From NCBI GenBank assembly GCA_000729835.1, contig JFHB01000079.1, positions 62,001 to 126,000 of the forward strand: DNA of 64,000 nucleotides. The letters run 5' to 3'. The notes beneath the pieces were generated by a model. The model made no database searches and had not been told where the DNA came from. It saw only the letters and a list, made by a program, of their open reading frames with translations. Positions 1 to 10,751 of the stretch are shown here, in pieces (position 1 is the first letter of the stretch; every line of letters starts with the position of its first letter). The DNA comes from Atkinsonella hypoxylon (Eukaryota > Ascomycota > Sordariomycetes > Hypocreales > Clavicipitaceae). Made by a program: the position numbers and the translations under genes.

Positions 1-628
1 GCTTACCCTTCAATCTTTGCCAACTCTTCCTCGGCTTGCAATTTAAAGACTGCAATCTTGCTCCAGGGTTTCAACTTGTCGGTCTCTTTGCTCGGTGATG
101 AGTCTGATTTGTACACCATGCCGGTGCTTAACTCGACAAAGGCCTTCACTTTTCGCCTAGCAGCTTCTTTGCCCACCGCTAACGAGAGATTGAGAGACCT
201 TACTTTGTAGACCTCATCTTCCTGTGAGTATCTTGTTTCGCCGCCACAATTGAATACATAGTCCCACTGCTTGCCATTTGCACGGTCAAATATTCTGGCC
301 AGTCCCTCTGCAATACAAGAAACGGTCAGCTATGTACTTATTGGTCGCCTGACAGCTGACGGTTTGTTCAGATGCCAAGGGAAAATTCTATTCGTCGCTT
401 GAAGAGTTGAACAAAATACTTACCGGGTCGACTCGCATCTGCTTGCATGAACTTGTTCGGAGAGCATGCTTCGGAGAACTCCGGACCGAGCCAGGCAAGT
501 TGAGGCAACACCTTGTCGACTAGTCGCACTTCCGAAGCCAAGTTGTTTTGGTGGATGTGGAGGGCCAAGAATCGTCCAATATAGCCCAATCCTCCAATAA
601 TCAGAACCGACGGCTTGTCGTCGGCCAT
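1..628 (-). CDS. NAD-dependent epimerase/dehydratase-like protein (5' part, truncated by window)
   Basis: An extended-SDR type nucleotide-binding protein of unknown substrate. Exon 1 runs 628-424 and exon 2 runs 307-7. The sequence then meets a GTAAGC donor at the window edge, so the 3' exons are missing. The start at 628 gives MADDKPSVLIIGG; the earlier in-frame ATG at 649 would add seven residues before it. A Rossmann-fold glycine motif (GGLGYIG, residues 12-18) follows a short hydrophobic beta strand. About 170 residues are visible, ending in a stretch containing STGMVYKS, where SDR enzymes often carry active-site Ser and Tyr residues. The intron has GTAAGTA and TTGCAG borders. Family membership is clear from the fold motif, but the reaction cannot be named from this fragment. 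Confidence 0.75.
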
Positions 629-860
629 TGTGAGCAGGTCTCTCGGCAAAAGGGCCGTTCAATGTGTGCTGTTGGCGGCAAATTTATAATACGGACAAGT
701 ATTATATCGTTGAGGCCCCCAGCTGGTAGGCAGAGCCAACCGTGCGTCTCGCGTTGTTGGTGAGAAGAATCAAAGACGGCGGATCACGAGGTAGACTCCA
801 GCCAGTCAATCTCGTGAAACCTTATTGAAGCTAGTTAGGAACGCCAATACAATGGACTGT

Positions 861-910
861 CTCACGTAGGGTCACGTAGGGTCACGTAGGGTCACGTAGT
901 ATCACGTACG
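861..910. repeat. 10-bp tandem repeat, five copies
   Basis: Five adjacent 10-bp units of the form gTCACGTAGG occur. The middle three are nearly identical; the first and last carry changes at the ends. Each unit contains a CACGT core, which is the half-site type bound by bHLH and bZIP factors. It lies about 230-280 bp upstream of the epimerase-like start codon. Confidence 0.85.
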
Positions 911-3344
911 AAAGTAAATGTCTGTCGGTGGTGGCTTGCTTCTGCGAGATGGAACGTCAAGCTGAGCTTGTTGGATGTGCCGAACTAGTACTGGTAGGAG
1001 ATGTGAGCAGCCAAGCGCATTGAGTTGAGTGACAGACTCTGTTGAGGTACGAGGGAGATGAGAAAGGCTCGAGTCTATCTCGACAGGCTACACAACAGAG
1101 ATGTCGGCTGGCAAATGGTTAGTTATGACCGCGTCGCAAAGGATTGAATGTGACCTGGTCAGGGATGATGGGATGGAGGGGCTCGGTCTTTATTATGCAG
1201 ACGCAGAGACGCAGAGACGCAGAACGGAGAGCAGGCGGCCAAGCTGTAACTACCTGTCTGTTTGGCACGGAACTTAGCACTCCGTACCTTTGGCCATGAA
1301 ATGGACCAGTCTGTTCCGCCGTCAGAACTCAGGAGTAGTCAGTCAGCGGCTGTGCTGTGCTGTGCAAGGGACCATGAGCGCCGGCGGCCAGGGGACTAAT
1401 TACCAGGTAGGTAGGTGACTGCGAGGCAGGTCAGAGAGGGCCCACCTCCAAGACAACCCTCCCGTGTATTTGCAGAGTTTGAGAGCCTCAGCTGCCCATT
1501 TGATCCCTGTCGACTTGTAGTGAGCTGTTGGGCGTGATACATACACCACAACCCCTGAATTATTTCGCAAATCTACTTAACCGGGGTTAGCGAGCCTATC
1601 AGATGTCTGCTTCGCAAGTTACTGAGACATAAGGTGGACCCATAGATACATTCAGCCCCCAGTAAATAATATAGAAAAGTAGGTGTCTTTCAAGTGAGAG
1701 CCTTAATTAATACCCCGCATTACCTCCTTATGCTGCTCTTCACTACTGCTAGAGATATTGTAAAATTTAACTAACTACACAGCGTTCCAAGCAGCCTATA
1801 ACCTTTATGACGCATATCTATAGCTAGGTGCGTAACTAACTATATACTACCAAAAGCTTAGTATTCTATTCGCTTTTTTATATCTACGGGTTTTTTTTTT
1901 TTTTTTTTGGCAGCTGTTAGCGAGTACCTAATAGTTGGATAAGAGTGGGGCTTGTATGTTTGTAAAATAATTCAGGGGTAGTGGTGTACACAAGTCGAGC
2001 ATCGAAGAGGGCGATGAAGGGAATCATACAACTCGCTACTACGGCACAGGTAATGACTAAGACCGTCGTGCAGCATGCAGAAAAAGAAAGACGCAAATTT
2101 TATTTTATTTTTTGTTTTTTTTTTCTTCGAAATAGGGGGCTAAGGGAGGGAAAAAAAAAAAAAAAAAAAAAAAGGTTGTCACCTCCTGTCTAGACCACAA
2201 TTTGAGCTCAGGCGTGATCTTGTTACGCCAGGTTTCGTTCATCACATCGCCGAGGGCTCTTTCTTTCTTTATCTTTGACCCCTTGTAGCCCCCACCAGCT
2301 AGTGCACATTGGGTGCTCGAGCGGGCGCCCTTGCTCCTATTGCAGGCATCCGTTGAGCCTGGTTCCTTACGTTAGGTACCTACCTAGGTACCTAGGAGGT
2401 AGCACGGTAACTAGGAAGGGTCCTGTTCTGTTCTGCCTGTTTTCCACGCCGCGCTGCATGACCAATTCCCATAGAACTGGAGCCCAGCGAGCAGAGCAAT
2501 TCGGCGGCCAAAGGCCAAAGAAGGTTTAACCACAGCAAAGCTGGGGAAGCATAAGAAATGACGAGGGCCTTCCTTGTTTCGTCCCCTAGCTGGCCACGGA
2601 CGAGAACCACCGAGTCTTTGAAAAACACGCATCAATGTGTTCAGGTGACCCTTTTGTCGTGATTCCACACGTCCCAACGTCCGGTGGGATGGCTCGTGCA
2701 TCTACCTCATACATGTGTACGGAGTACTAATGATATATTTCAAACTCCCCAAGTGACAAGACGTCGGTCGGGCAAAACTCCGTGTGCAGGAATGCCGCCA
2801 CTGAACTTGACCCCCCGGGCCCGGGCCCAAACTTTCTGCCCTCGCGCCGTGAGCGACCCGAGCCGTCCGCCGCCAAATGTAGCCACAAAATGGTACCTAC
2901 CACAAAGCGGGAATGTGGTTGATCACGAAAGGGTTGGATGGGACAAGGGGCAAGGGGCCGTACCTCGGATCAAGGGATTGCGGGTCTCATGTTAAATTGG
3001 GGCCGAACAAATTTGGAATTTGAAGCTCAATTCTTTTCTGTTTTCGCGCGCGTCATCACATCAGCCTGATATCATTTCAGCGGCTGCAATCCCTTTGCCT
3101 GCGAAAAGACACCACCTGATAGGTCACGGGTCCCACACCATCTCTTAACACATTAAGGTACCAGACACCCACTGTACCTCGAAGTGACTGCATGGCCAGA
3201 TAATGCTCAATGTGTCTCCTTTACATATCTGAAATTCGCTGAGGCTTCATCATGATGAGGTACGTCTCAACAGCGCTAGTCCTGATTGGCCCCACTAGCG
3301 GATTCATGTGGACTCGATCATGCTGGTCCTTTTGTAGGCGGGGC

Positions 3345-3437
3345 AGTAGGCAGTAGACGGTAGACGGTAACTAGACGGTAACTAGACGGTAGACGGGTAG
3401 GTGGTAGGTGGTAGGTGGTGGGTGGTGGGTGGTGGGC
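3345..3437. repeat. Decaying short tandem repeats (AGACGGTA and GGTGGTAG types)
   Basis: Imperfect units reading GTAGACGGTAACTAGACGGT are followed by a run of GTAGGTG and then GGTGGGT units. The array is not coding and looks like slippage-generated satellite DNA. Confidence 0.75.
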
Positions 3438-4200
3438 GGCTAGTGGGACGAACCGCAGCCGGACCATGATGCGGCCGCCTCTCTCTCTCGTCGGCCTTGC
3501 CAATCCTTTCCAACAAGTCAAGTCAAAGTCGCGCAGGTGTCTCATGCACAAGGCCCGCCCAATAGTCAACACATCAATGCTTTTGCTCAACCCTGCGACG
3601 TCCACGCTGACATGTCGATGTTGTGACACGGAACCATGTCAAACAGCGCACACGCTGTGCACCGTGCCTCACCCTCCTGTCTTAGACAGAGACAAGGAGA
3701 AGGGGTTTCGCGAGCGTTTCAAGAAATATTATTAGTAGTATTGTTTGTTATTCGACTTCGAATGGTTCCTCCTCGAGTTCTAGTTATCTCAGCCAGGTTA
3801 CGGATTGGCTGAGTGACGACTGGAAAAAGATGATACATGGTACTTTTAAATATATGTGAAGTCCTTTAATTATAAAAAATAAATATAAATAAATATAAAT
3901 AAAAAGTACATATCCACGGAACATTGCGATATTTTCATGTCCGGAAGCGTCAATCTGCCGTCCTGCAAACGAGCCCCATTCAGGAGCCTGTCTTTTGACC
4001 CGAGTCAGACGATTTCATCATCATGCAGGAGATATAAGGCGGGACTGTTCCACCCTCTGTAGGCAGATTTTTCCATGTCTCTTTCCTAGCAGAAGAAAGC
4101 CATGGGCATAAGGATGAACAACTGTCTGTCTATATCCCGGTATTCAAAACATCGACCAAGACGACTGGAGGCGGGTTGGCAGGGACAGAACGCATAGAAG

Positions 4201-4260
4201 CAGCACTGTCAGGCACTGTCAGGCACTGTCAGGCACTGTCAGGCACTGTCAGGCACTGTC
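4201..4260. repeat. 10-bp tandem repeat, six copies
   Basis: Six copies of AGGCACTGTC stand in direct tandem; the first differs at two bases. There are no spacers, so this is a simple minisatellite. It lies in the cap2 3' flank. Confidence 0.9.
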
Positions 4261-4732
4261 AGCTGTCAATTATCAGTTCCGTTGGCCTGGTAGGCACTTT
4301 GTCTGACCTGCAGGACGACATATGCAAGTCATTCTCTTGCTTCACTTGCACCTTGGCACCTCAACATTCACAATCGCTCCCCCCCATCTCCCATCTCCCT
4401 CCCTTTTCGTCGCCGACCAGGTTGAGCTGACAATTTGATATCGTAGACTACCCTCGGTTACCCCTCGGTTACCGCATAAGGAAGGGTATGGAGTTGTTGG
4501 CTTGCTGCGGACGTGGTGCACATGGTAACAGTGGGACAGCCGGTGCGAAGAAAAACCCGAACTTAGACAGAGGTGAATGAGCTAGATCAAATATTTATTT
4601 ATCTATTCCCCCCCTTCCCTTTTATCAGATACAAGGTTAATACCCGCTTCGATCAGCAATCAACCTGTAGTTAGTTCACTTCTCCGCCGCTTGGCATGCA
4701 TACCACCTCAGGCTCGTCTCACGAGACTGCAA

Positions 4733-5826
4733 TCATCTCCTCATACTGCCAATGAGCTCGCGCTGTGCCTCGCGGTCCCGCGCCCCGTCGCTCAAGCTCC
4801 CCACGCTCCGCAGATCGCCCACCACGTCCTTGGCCTTGCCAAAGTACACCTCCTGCAGGAGATTGCGCATCTTGAGCTCCATGTCCTCAACCAGACGACC
4901 GACATTGGCAATGTGGCTGTCGTCGTTGTCCACCGGCAAGTCCTGCTCCACCTGGCGGGTCATGTTGCCGCTGAGATCCATGTCCCCAAGGCTGCCTTTC
5001 GCCGTCGCGAGTGACAGTATCACCGTCGACGTAAGCTTATAGTGCGTTGTCCGACCGCGCTCAATCGCTTCAAAGACGTGGATCGAGTCCCAGACGCCCT
5101 CTGTAGTGCCACCCGGCGCGGCTGCTGTTTTTGTTTCCATCCTAGTTAGCCCCCTTATCTCGCATTCGCTTGCTCACACGGCGAATTTATCCCGTGGACT
5201 CCCCCATTGGTTATAAGGGATAGAACAACACAAGTTAGAAATGAAAGGAAAAAAAAAAAAAAAAAAAAGGGAAACGCACACTTCTTCATCAAGACCACCC
5301 CTGCGAAACCATCGTCCAGGTTCCAAAAGTAAACACTGCTCACGCCGCCCTCGTAATACAAGTCTCTGTAGATGTCAAACGCATCGTTCGCTTTGATCTC
5401 CATTTTGCGCACTCTCTCGCTCGGAATGGCCCCCTCGCCTGCTCCCTCGCTGCCGCCTGCACCGACGCCCCCGATACCACCTTCGTCCAGCGGCGGGTCG
5501 AACTGGTTGGACCATGGGGAGCGGTAGCTGTCGCCGTCGCGGTTGTAGTCGCAGAGGAGGTATTCGCGACCGGACTGCTTGCAGCGGCGGATGGTGAGGG
5601 GCTGGTCGACGGAGGAGAGGAGGTCCTCTGTTAGGTCGGGGGCGAGGGAGATGATGGAGTTGAGGTGGTCGGCTGTGTGTTTGGGGTTGAGCCGGCGGAG
5701 GAGGTCACTTGAGGTGGTTAGTGAAATGTTCAAGTATCGAGTGGTTGGGAATCGGGTCGAAAAGGGGTGGCGGGACTCGGATTGGGCAACATACAGTGCC
5801 GAGTCAAAAGGGTCTATGTCAGCCAT
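4733..5826 (-). CDS. cap2: F-actin-capping protein subunit beta
   Basis: Beta subunit of the CapZ heterodimer, which caps barbed ends of actin filaments at cortical patches. Exons are 5826-5795, 5707-5282 and 5141-4733, giving 288 aa, close to the usual 270-290. The start MADIDPFDSAL is followed by a GTATGT intron with a CTAAC branch point, after which LDLLRRLNPKH restores the family N-terminus. Hallmark stretches are EDLLSSVDQPL, CDYNRDGDSYRSPWSN, YEGGVSSVYFW, WDSIHVFEA, HYKLTSTV and HIANVGRLVEDME. The loop before the final basic segment carries a Gly/Ser-rich insert (roughly residues 95-115) not seen in animal CapZ beta. The second intron has a GTGTGC donor and a long T tract on the coding strand. 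The alpha subunit is not in this window. Confidence 0.95.
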
Positions 5827-6713
5827 CGTAAAGGTGGTGAGGTCGTATCTTGGAGGATGGCTGATGCGAAATCAAGTCATTATGTAGTTATCTTGGTGGT
5901 GTGGTGAGCTTGGCATCCGACACGGCGGGGTCGAGTCGGTCGACCCCACTTGAGCTAAGGGGAGCATCTCAGATCTCATGGAGAATGGGTCGCAAAATAC
6001 ATCAAATGGCGGGAACGTACTACGTAATGTAGAGAAGCAGGTACATCAGCGGGACGAACAAAAACCACTCGTAAACAATGTCTGTGAATGCCATGTCTAA
6101 GCATCACAGCACAAGCTTCAGGTACAGAAGGTTCTTATTACTTGCAGGCGCAATTTCTCCATTAGCCAAGTATCAAATCACTACGGCTCAACTCGATACA
6201 GTGAGGGCAGAACTCAGGAGTACGCAATCCCAAGACTCTAAAACTCCCTTGCCAAGTAATTTGCTCCCTGCCAGAACGTCCTTACCCTTCCCGCTGGGAA
6301 GAAAAAAACAATAGAAAATAGAAGAATTATCAGTCTAACTCCTTGCCGGTGAACAAATATATGCACCCAGCGTTATAGCAGCAACGCCTCCAGATTTCTT
6401 ACCCAGCACATGAAAATGAGGAAAGACGAAACACCAAGACATGGGACGATAAGCAGGAAATGCTTTCCACCCTAAGCTGTCTCTTTATGCTTTCCCCACA
6501 TTGTCAAACGACCAGTTGCGTTAGTTGATAACCTCCCAGACCAAATATATACTGCTATAGAGCGAAGAAGAGAGAGATTACAGTACTTGCACGGATGGCT
6601 CAGCTGGATAAAGTGTCATGAGCACGGTGAGTTCGTGGGTCGAGTCCATCTGTTGCATGACGAGAGACCAAAGAAGAGGGTTATCGCGCTGAACAGTGGT
6701 CATCGTGACATGT
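5827..6713. other. Intergenic region cap2 / BAH-PHD gene
   Basis: This holds the cap2 promoter side and the 3' flank of the BAH-PHD gene, both on the minus strand. Apart from the tRNA-like element at 6589-6657, no gene is supported. Confidence 0.5.
6589..6657 (+). ncRNA. tRNA-like sequence, probably a degenerate tRNA or tRNA-derived element
   Basis: An A-box-like stretch (TGGCTCAGCTGG, 6596-6607) and a B-box-like stretch (GGGTCGAGTCC, 6638-6648) sit at tRNA spacing. The ends GCACGGA (6589-6595) and TCTGTTGC (6649-6656) pair fully if one T is bulged. In the middle, TCATG between GTG and CAC suggests a CAT anticodon loop with only about three pairs. The D stem (GCTC against AAGTG) does not pair, the element is short at 69 nt, and no T-run terminator follows. 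It is therefore better read as a decayed tRNA than a working gene. Confidence 0.4.
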
Positions 6714-8288
6714 TCAGTCAATCAGCTGTCTGCAGACGAGACAAGCAGCTCGTTCTGTCCATGTGCGATCCCCTCCTTGGATATTTGACCGCAAGTCAGT
6801 AATCTCCCATAGCAATGGCCCGTCATTCATTCTTAATCGCCCTTCAAACCGCCCTTCGTATGGCTTTTCTTCCATCGCCTTCTTTCCTCGGCTTTTCTTT
6901 GTAGACGCCGATTTGGCACTCCTGTGGCTCACCGGATTCGTGGGTCCAGGAGTCGGCGTTTGTGTGGTTGTCTTTGACGTGCTTTCGCTGATATTACTCA
7001 ACATTAAATGATCCTCATTCTCGCTGGGTCCCTTGACATCAATCGCAGACGGCGTGCCTTCTTCTTCCTTGGTTTCGCTCGGCGTAAGTGGTCGGCGGGG
7101 GGTTTCGACGTTGGCTTCTGACTTGAGTCGTGGTTCATCCTTCTTCTCCGACTTGTGTGGGCTGGTTGTGCCCAGTCGCTCATATACCTGCATCAGTGTA
7201 TCATGCAGTAGGCATTCGTAATGGAGCCAAGTGCCGCACTCTGAGCTAGTACAGCCGATCAGGGTCTTATCTGGGTTCGCAGGGGTCTGGCATTTACATG
7301 TCAACTCCACAGACTGAGACGCATAGTCAGCACAGATACAACATACAGCCATAGATTAGATCAGCGCTGCATACTGAAATTTGGGATGTTCGGCAATTGA
7401 AAGCCTGCCTCCAGTATAAAGCATCTTGTACTTCATCGTCGTCTGATTCGATCCAGTGATGCACAGTTGCCTTCATGGCAACACTGACCACGTTGATTAC
7501 GTCCACTACAAAGAGAGATTAGCTTCACGAGAGGTAAGAATTCAAGCAAGTTGAGGGGCAATCCGGAGCTTACTGTGATTAGACGCTATCAGCTCGTTCT
7601 GCCCATGATATGGCTGACGGCCGCTGATAGTCCTCCTTCCATCAATGGTACCGGGTGGCAGCTCATCCGGGGAATACATCCAATAGATCCGTGCATATAC
7701 ATGCAGCTCGTCTGATGCCCTGACTTCAAGTATTCTCGCAACCCAGTAATCCGTCGCTTGAAGCATAGTTGCGCCATCCCCATTCTTGCCCATCGACCTT
7801 TCAAGCTCAATCGTTGCATCGTTCGCGATATACACAAACTCGTCATGGGTGTACTTGGAGCCATTTACTGTCCAGGGGCGTTAGAGGGTGGGCAACGAAT
7901 CGCAAACATGCACACGACAACCGACTGCAACCGGCAATTCAGACTGTCATAAGCATGGACGATCGTATGCCTGATTAGTACACTTACATATGAAGCTATT
8001 GTATCGCGTCATGTCCAGCCATTGCTTCCGCGGTTCGATGTTGTAGGCCAGGGTCATGGATTGATTAGACCTGAATTTGCCTCTAGGTTGGAAAGGCGAT
8101 GTTTGAATCAGCTCCCTCACGCCGTTTCCGACAGCAGCGCCATTCTCTCCGCTGTTGCGTTTCCTTTTCTTCGGTTGGTGCTCGCGCTCCTCGGAACTTG
8201 GAGCGGCAACCATGGTGATAGAAAAGGGACAATCGGCACGATTCTCGTCATTCGTGGGACGGGACCGCTTTCGAGATTTGGGACTCAT
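6714..8288 (-). CDS. BAH and PHD domain chromatin protein (EPR-1/BP1-like)
   Basis: Exons are 8288-7988, 7867-7574, 7505-7375 and 7313-6714, giving 441 aa. The basic N-terminus (KSRKRSR, KKRKR) looks like a nuclear signal. A BAH domain spans about residues 85-225 and includes YWVARILEV, VYARIYWMYSPDELP and YHGQNELIASNH. PHD-type zinc ligands follow: C248, C250, C263, C268, H273 and C276. A hydrophilic stretch of about 156 residues then precedes a terminal CLVC (C433/C436) that could supply the last ligand pair. The order BAH then PHD matches the fungal Polycomb readers EPR-1 (Neurospora) and BP1 (Fusarium), which bind H3K27me3 and silence facultative heterochromatin. That role is inferred from architecture and partial resemblance, so other BAH-PHD proteins remain possible. 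Confidence 0.82.
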
Positions 8289-10751
8289 AATTTACGAAAC
8301 ACAGGTCGACGGAGGGATCGGCAAGGTGACGAGAAAGACAAAAGAGTCGCGCTGCCTAAGCGCTGGCCTCGACGGAAAACAGTCGCGCGTTGGAAAAAAA
8401 AAAGAAAAGACAAAAAAAAAAAAAAAAGAAAGAAACAAAGAAGTGCGGAGGATAGGAAGGTGGGAGGCTATTCGCGACGACGGTTGGGCAAGGCTGGTAA
8501 GCAAATCACAATCGGCAGCTGGTGGATGCGTGGACGATTGCGTACTGCATGCGGTAAAGTGCTTGTATGCTAGCCTGACTGGGCACGAGGGAGTCAATTT
8601 AATCAGATCACAAGGGCCAGCAAAAGAGTGTGTAGTGAGGGCCGGATTACACTGACCACCTCTTGACTGGGTGGAGTCAGCATACGCACCCTTAGAGCAC
8701 GCTTTTAGCTTTCCTGTACAAGAATTTTTATCCTTCCTATGCGGGGGCACCTAATTTCCGCCAAGGTCACGGCGAGCGGCCCGGCGAGGACATTATTCAA
8801 CCATCACGTAATTATGTACACAGTGTAAGCTCTTCATCCCAACATAGCGGCCTGTGCACTGTGCTCATCTTATCTTGTCTGGTGATTTCATCAAAGTAGA
8901 GGCAAAGTAAACATAAATCAATCAAAAGCTCCCCTAAACTTACCATTTGATAAGGAGAATACTTTATGGAATTCATGAATACTCTATTTTATATTTATGT
9001 AGCTAATATCAAAATGAACATGAAGGTCATACTGGAAAAGCAAGGTGCCCCTACCATCAGGCGCCCAACAATGAGGTTCCGACGAATCAGTACGCTTGCC
9101 TTGTCAGAGCTCATGAGGTCCATGACTGTTCACCAGGAAGCGGCTTAGCTAACAAAAGAAACAAAAAAAACATGGACCATTATGCGCCACCCCTTCCCTC
9201 CCCCGTCTTTGTGGTCAGACCACTCTAATAGGGTTTGCAACTCTGATACAAGATACAAGCCCTTTAAAAGTGGTTCATTGTGATATAAAGCTGTCACCAA
9301 GAGTTGGCGGGTAAAGGTACTACTTACCGTGGGACAACAGCAGCTTGAATTTAAGGGTGATGGGCAAGCAGGGTCGGTTGCACTACACTACGAGTTTCGC
9401 GTCGTGAATGCGGAGTATAAACGCACAGCACCGACTAAACCCGAAACGGAGCGCACACTTAGCCTCCACAAATATTTTTACCGCAGAAACACTCCCCCCC
9501 CCCTCTCTCACAAATTCATAGCAATTTAGACCCCGCCCGGAGGAGGGGAGGGGAGGGGAGGGGGAGGGGAGGGGGAGGGGAGGTAGGAGGCGGCGGGAAT
9601 ACAAAGTCTTTCTAATGAAGGCCCACGCGCTGGTAGATAGTCCTAAGCAGGCGCCTAGCGTAGTACTGTCACAGGTCCTAACTACCTACCTAGGTACTCC
9701 GTACGCAACATTACTATGGACTTGGCCTAGTCCTCAAATTACGTAAGTCTATGTTATCTATGCTATTTAAAAACAGCTCGATGTGGATTTAAGTTACCTA
9801 ATTCAAGGATATATATAGTATTGCGGGAAGAGGTATCGCTAATCGCGCAGCAGCCCCGCTGACCTTCCGGTTTCAGATTAGCTGGTGTTCTGCCAGCACC
9901 CCTCTGCAAATCTACGTGGGGCACGCCCTAACAGAGGCAGGCACTCAAAAGTTATTAACCTGATTACTAACATTGAACGCACACACACATGGGAGCAAAG
10001 CCCGCAACCGAACTAATCCGCTTTGAACCGTGGTTTCCGCTATTTTCTTTAAACGGGTACATAACTAACTATTCACCGGTCTAAGAAGTTGGTCTAGGCC
10101 TTCAGCTGCTACATTACATAGGCTGACACTGCAGCTGCATTACTAGTTGCATTGCAGGGATGATCCCTCAAAGCTTGCAGACGTTGTACGGAATAGAAGA
10201 CTAATATTTCTATATTTCTTGCTGTAGTATTCACACTGCTTCGCAAATAAAGAGGCAACTTCTTCTTGGATCGCCCCTCTTCATTGCTGCAGCTACGGAA
10301 TACTGCAAGCCTTGTCTTGTAAGAGTTCTCGGCATGCTTAAATTAAGTAGCCTAGTGCTGTTGCTGCTCAAACAACACCAAGGGTTGAAGCAATGAATGT
10401 ACTTCAAATAAAAGACGTGTATTTACCCATGACCCTGAATATACTGAACATATTCGCCGTTCACTGCTGTTCCAGCCACGTCCACGGGTGACTTGTGCGC
10501 CTTGTGTAGGATGTAGTCACCTCTTCAACTCGCAGGAAGCAAAGCTGACTTACTTCCCGCCAATCGCAACCATGTGGCTGATGAGTGGTCTGGGTTGCCG
10601 ACATCTGCACATTTTGTTCACGAACTGTGAATCACAGATAGATACACCGCGACTGAGATCATATGGCAAGACATACAAAGAACGAACAAAACACCAGCGC
10701 CATGCAAAGGATGAACCTCCTGCAGCATCCAAGTTCGACCAAGTCAGCCAA
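8289..10751. other. Intergenic region BAH-PHD gene / atg22
   Basis: No convincing gene is present. The first 160 bases include an A-rich tract (8394-8445), pyrimidine-rich on the BAH-PHD coding strand, typical of a fungal promoter or 5' UTR. Further on lie a G-rich tandem tract near 9538-9585, AT-rich spacer, and the 3' flank of atg22. Confidence 0.55.
9538..9585 (+). repeat. G-rich tandem tract with quadruplex potential
   Basis: Runs of four to five G separated by single A residues occur at least six times in a row (GGGGA and GGGGGA units). Such a tract can in principle fold as an intramolecular G-quadruplex. It lies in a gene-free spacer. Confidence 0.8.

Larger units (their letters stand above)
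629..4732. other. Gene-free intergenic region (4.1 kb)
   Basis: No reading frame here looks like a protein. The stretch holds a poly-T run (about 1891-1908), a poly-A run (about 2151-2173), AT-rich patches (1660-1900 and 3840-3905), a GGGCCC-rich palindrome near 2816-2828, and the tandem repeats listed separately. It separates the promoter of the epimerase-like gene from the 3' end of cap2. The short open frames are low-complexity or chance frames. Confidence 0.6.

Noticed and set aside
861..4260. Short regular repeats considered as a CRISPR array
   Set aside because: Units are 10 bp with no spacers, in a eukaryotic genome.
4176..4430. Open frame with GTVRHCQALS repeats
   Set aside because: Created by the 10-bp minisatellite; no protein-like flanks.
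8022..8750. Overlapping open frames of 150-180 codons on both strands upstream of the BAH-PHD gene
   Set aside because: Their residues derive from an A-rich/T-rich tract, and they overlap the BAH-PHD first exon; no ordered protein sequence.
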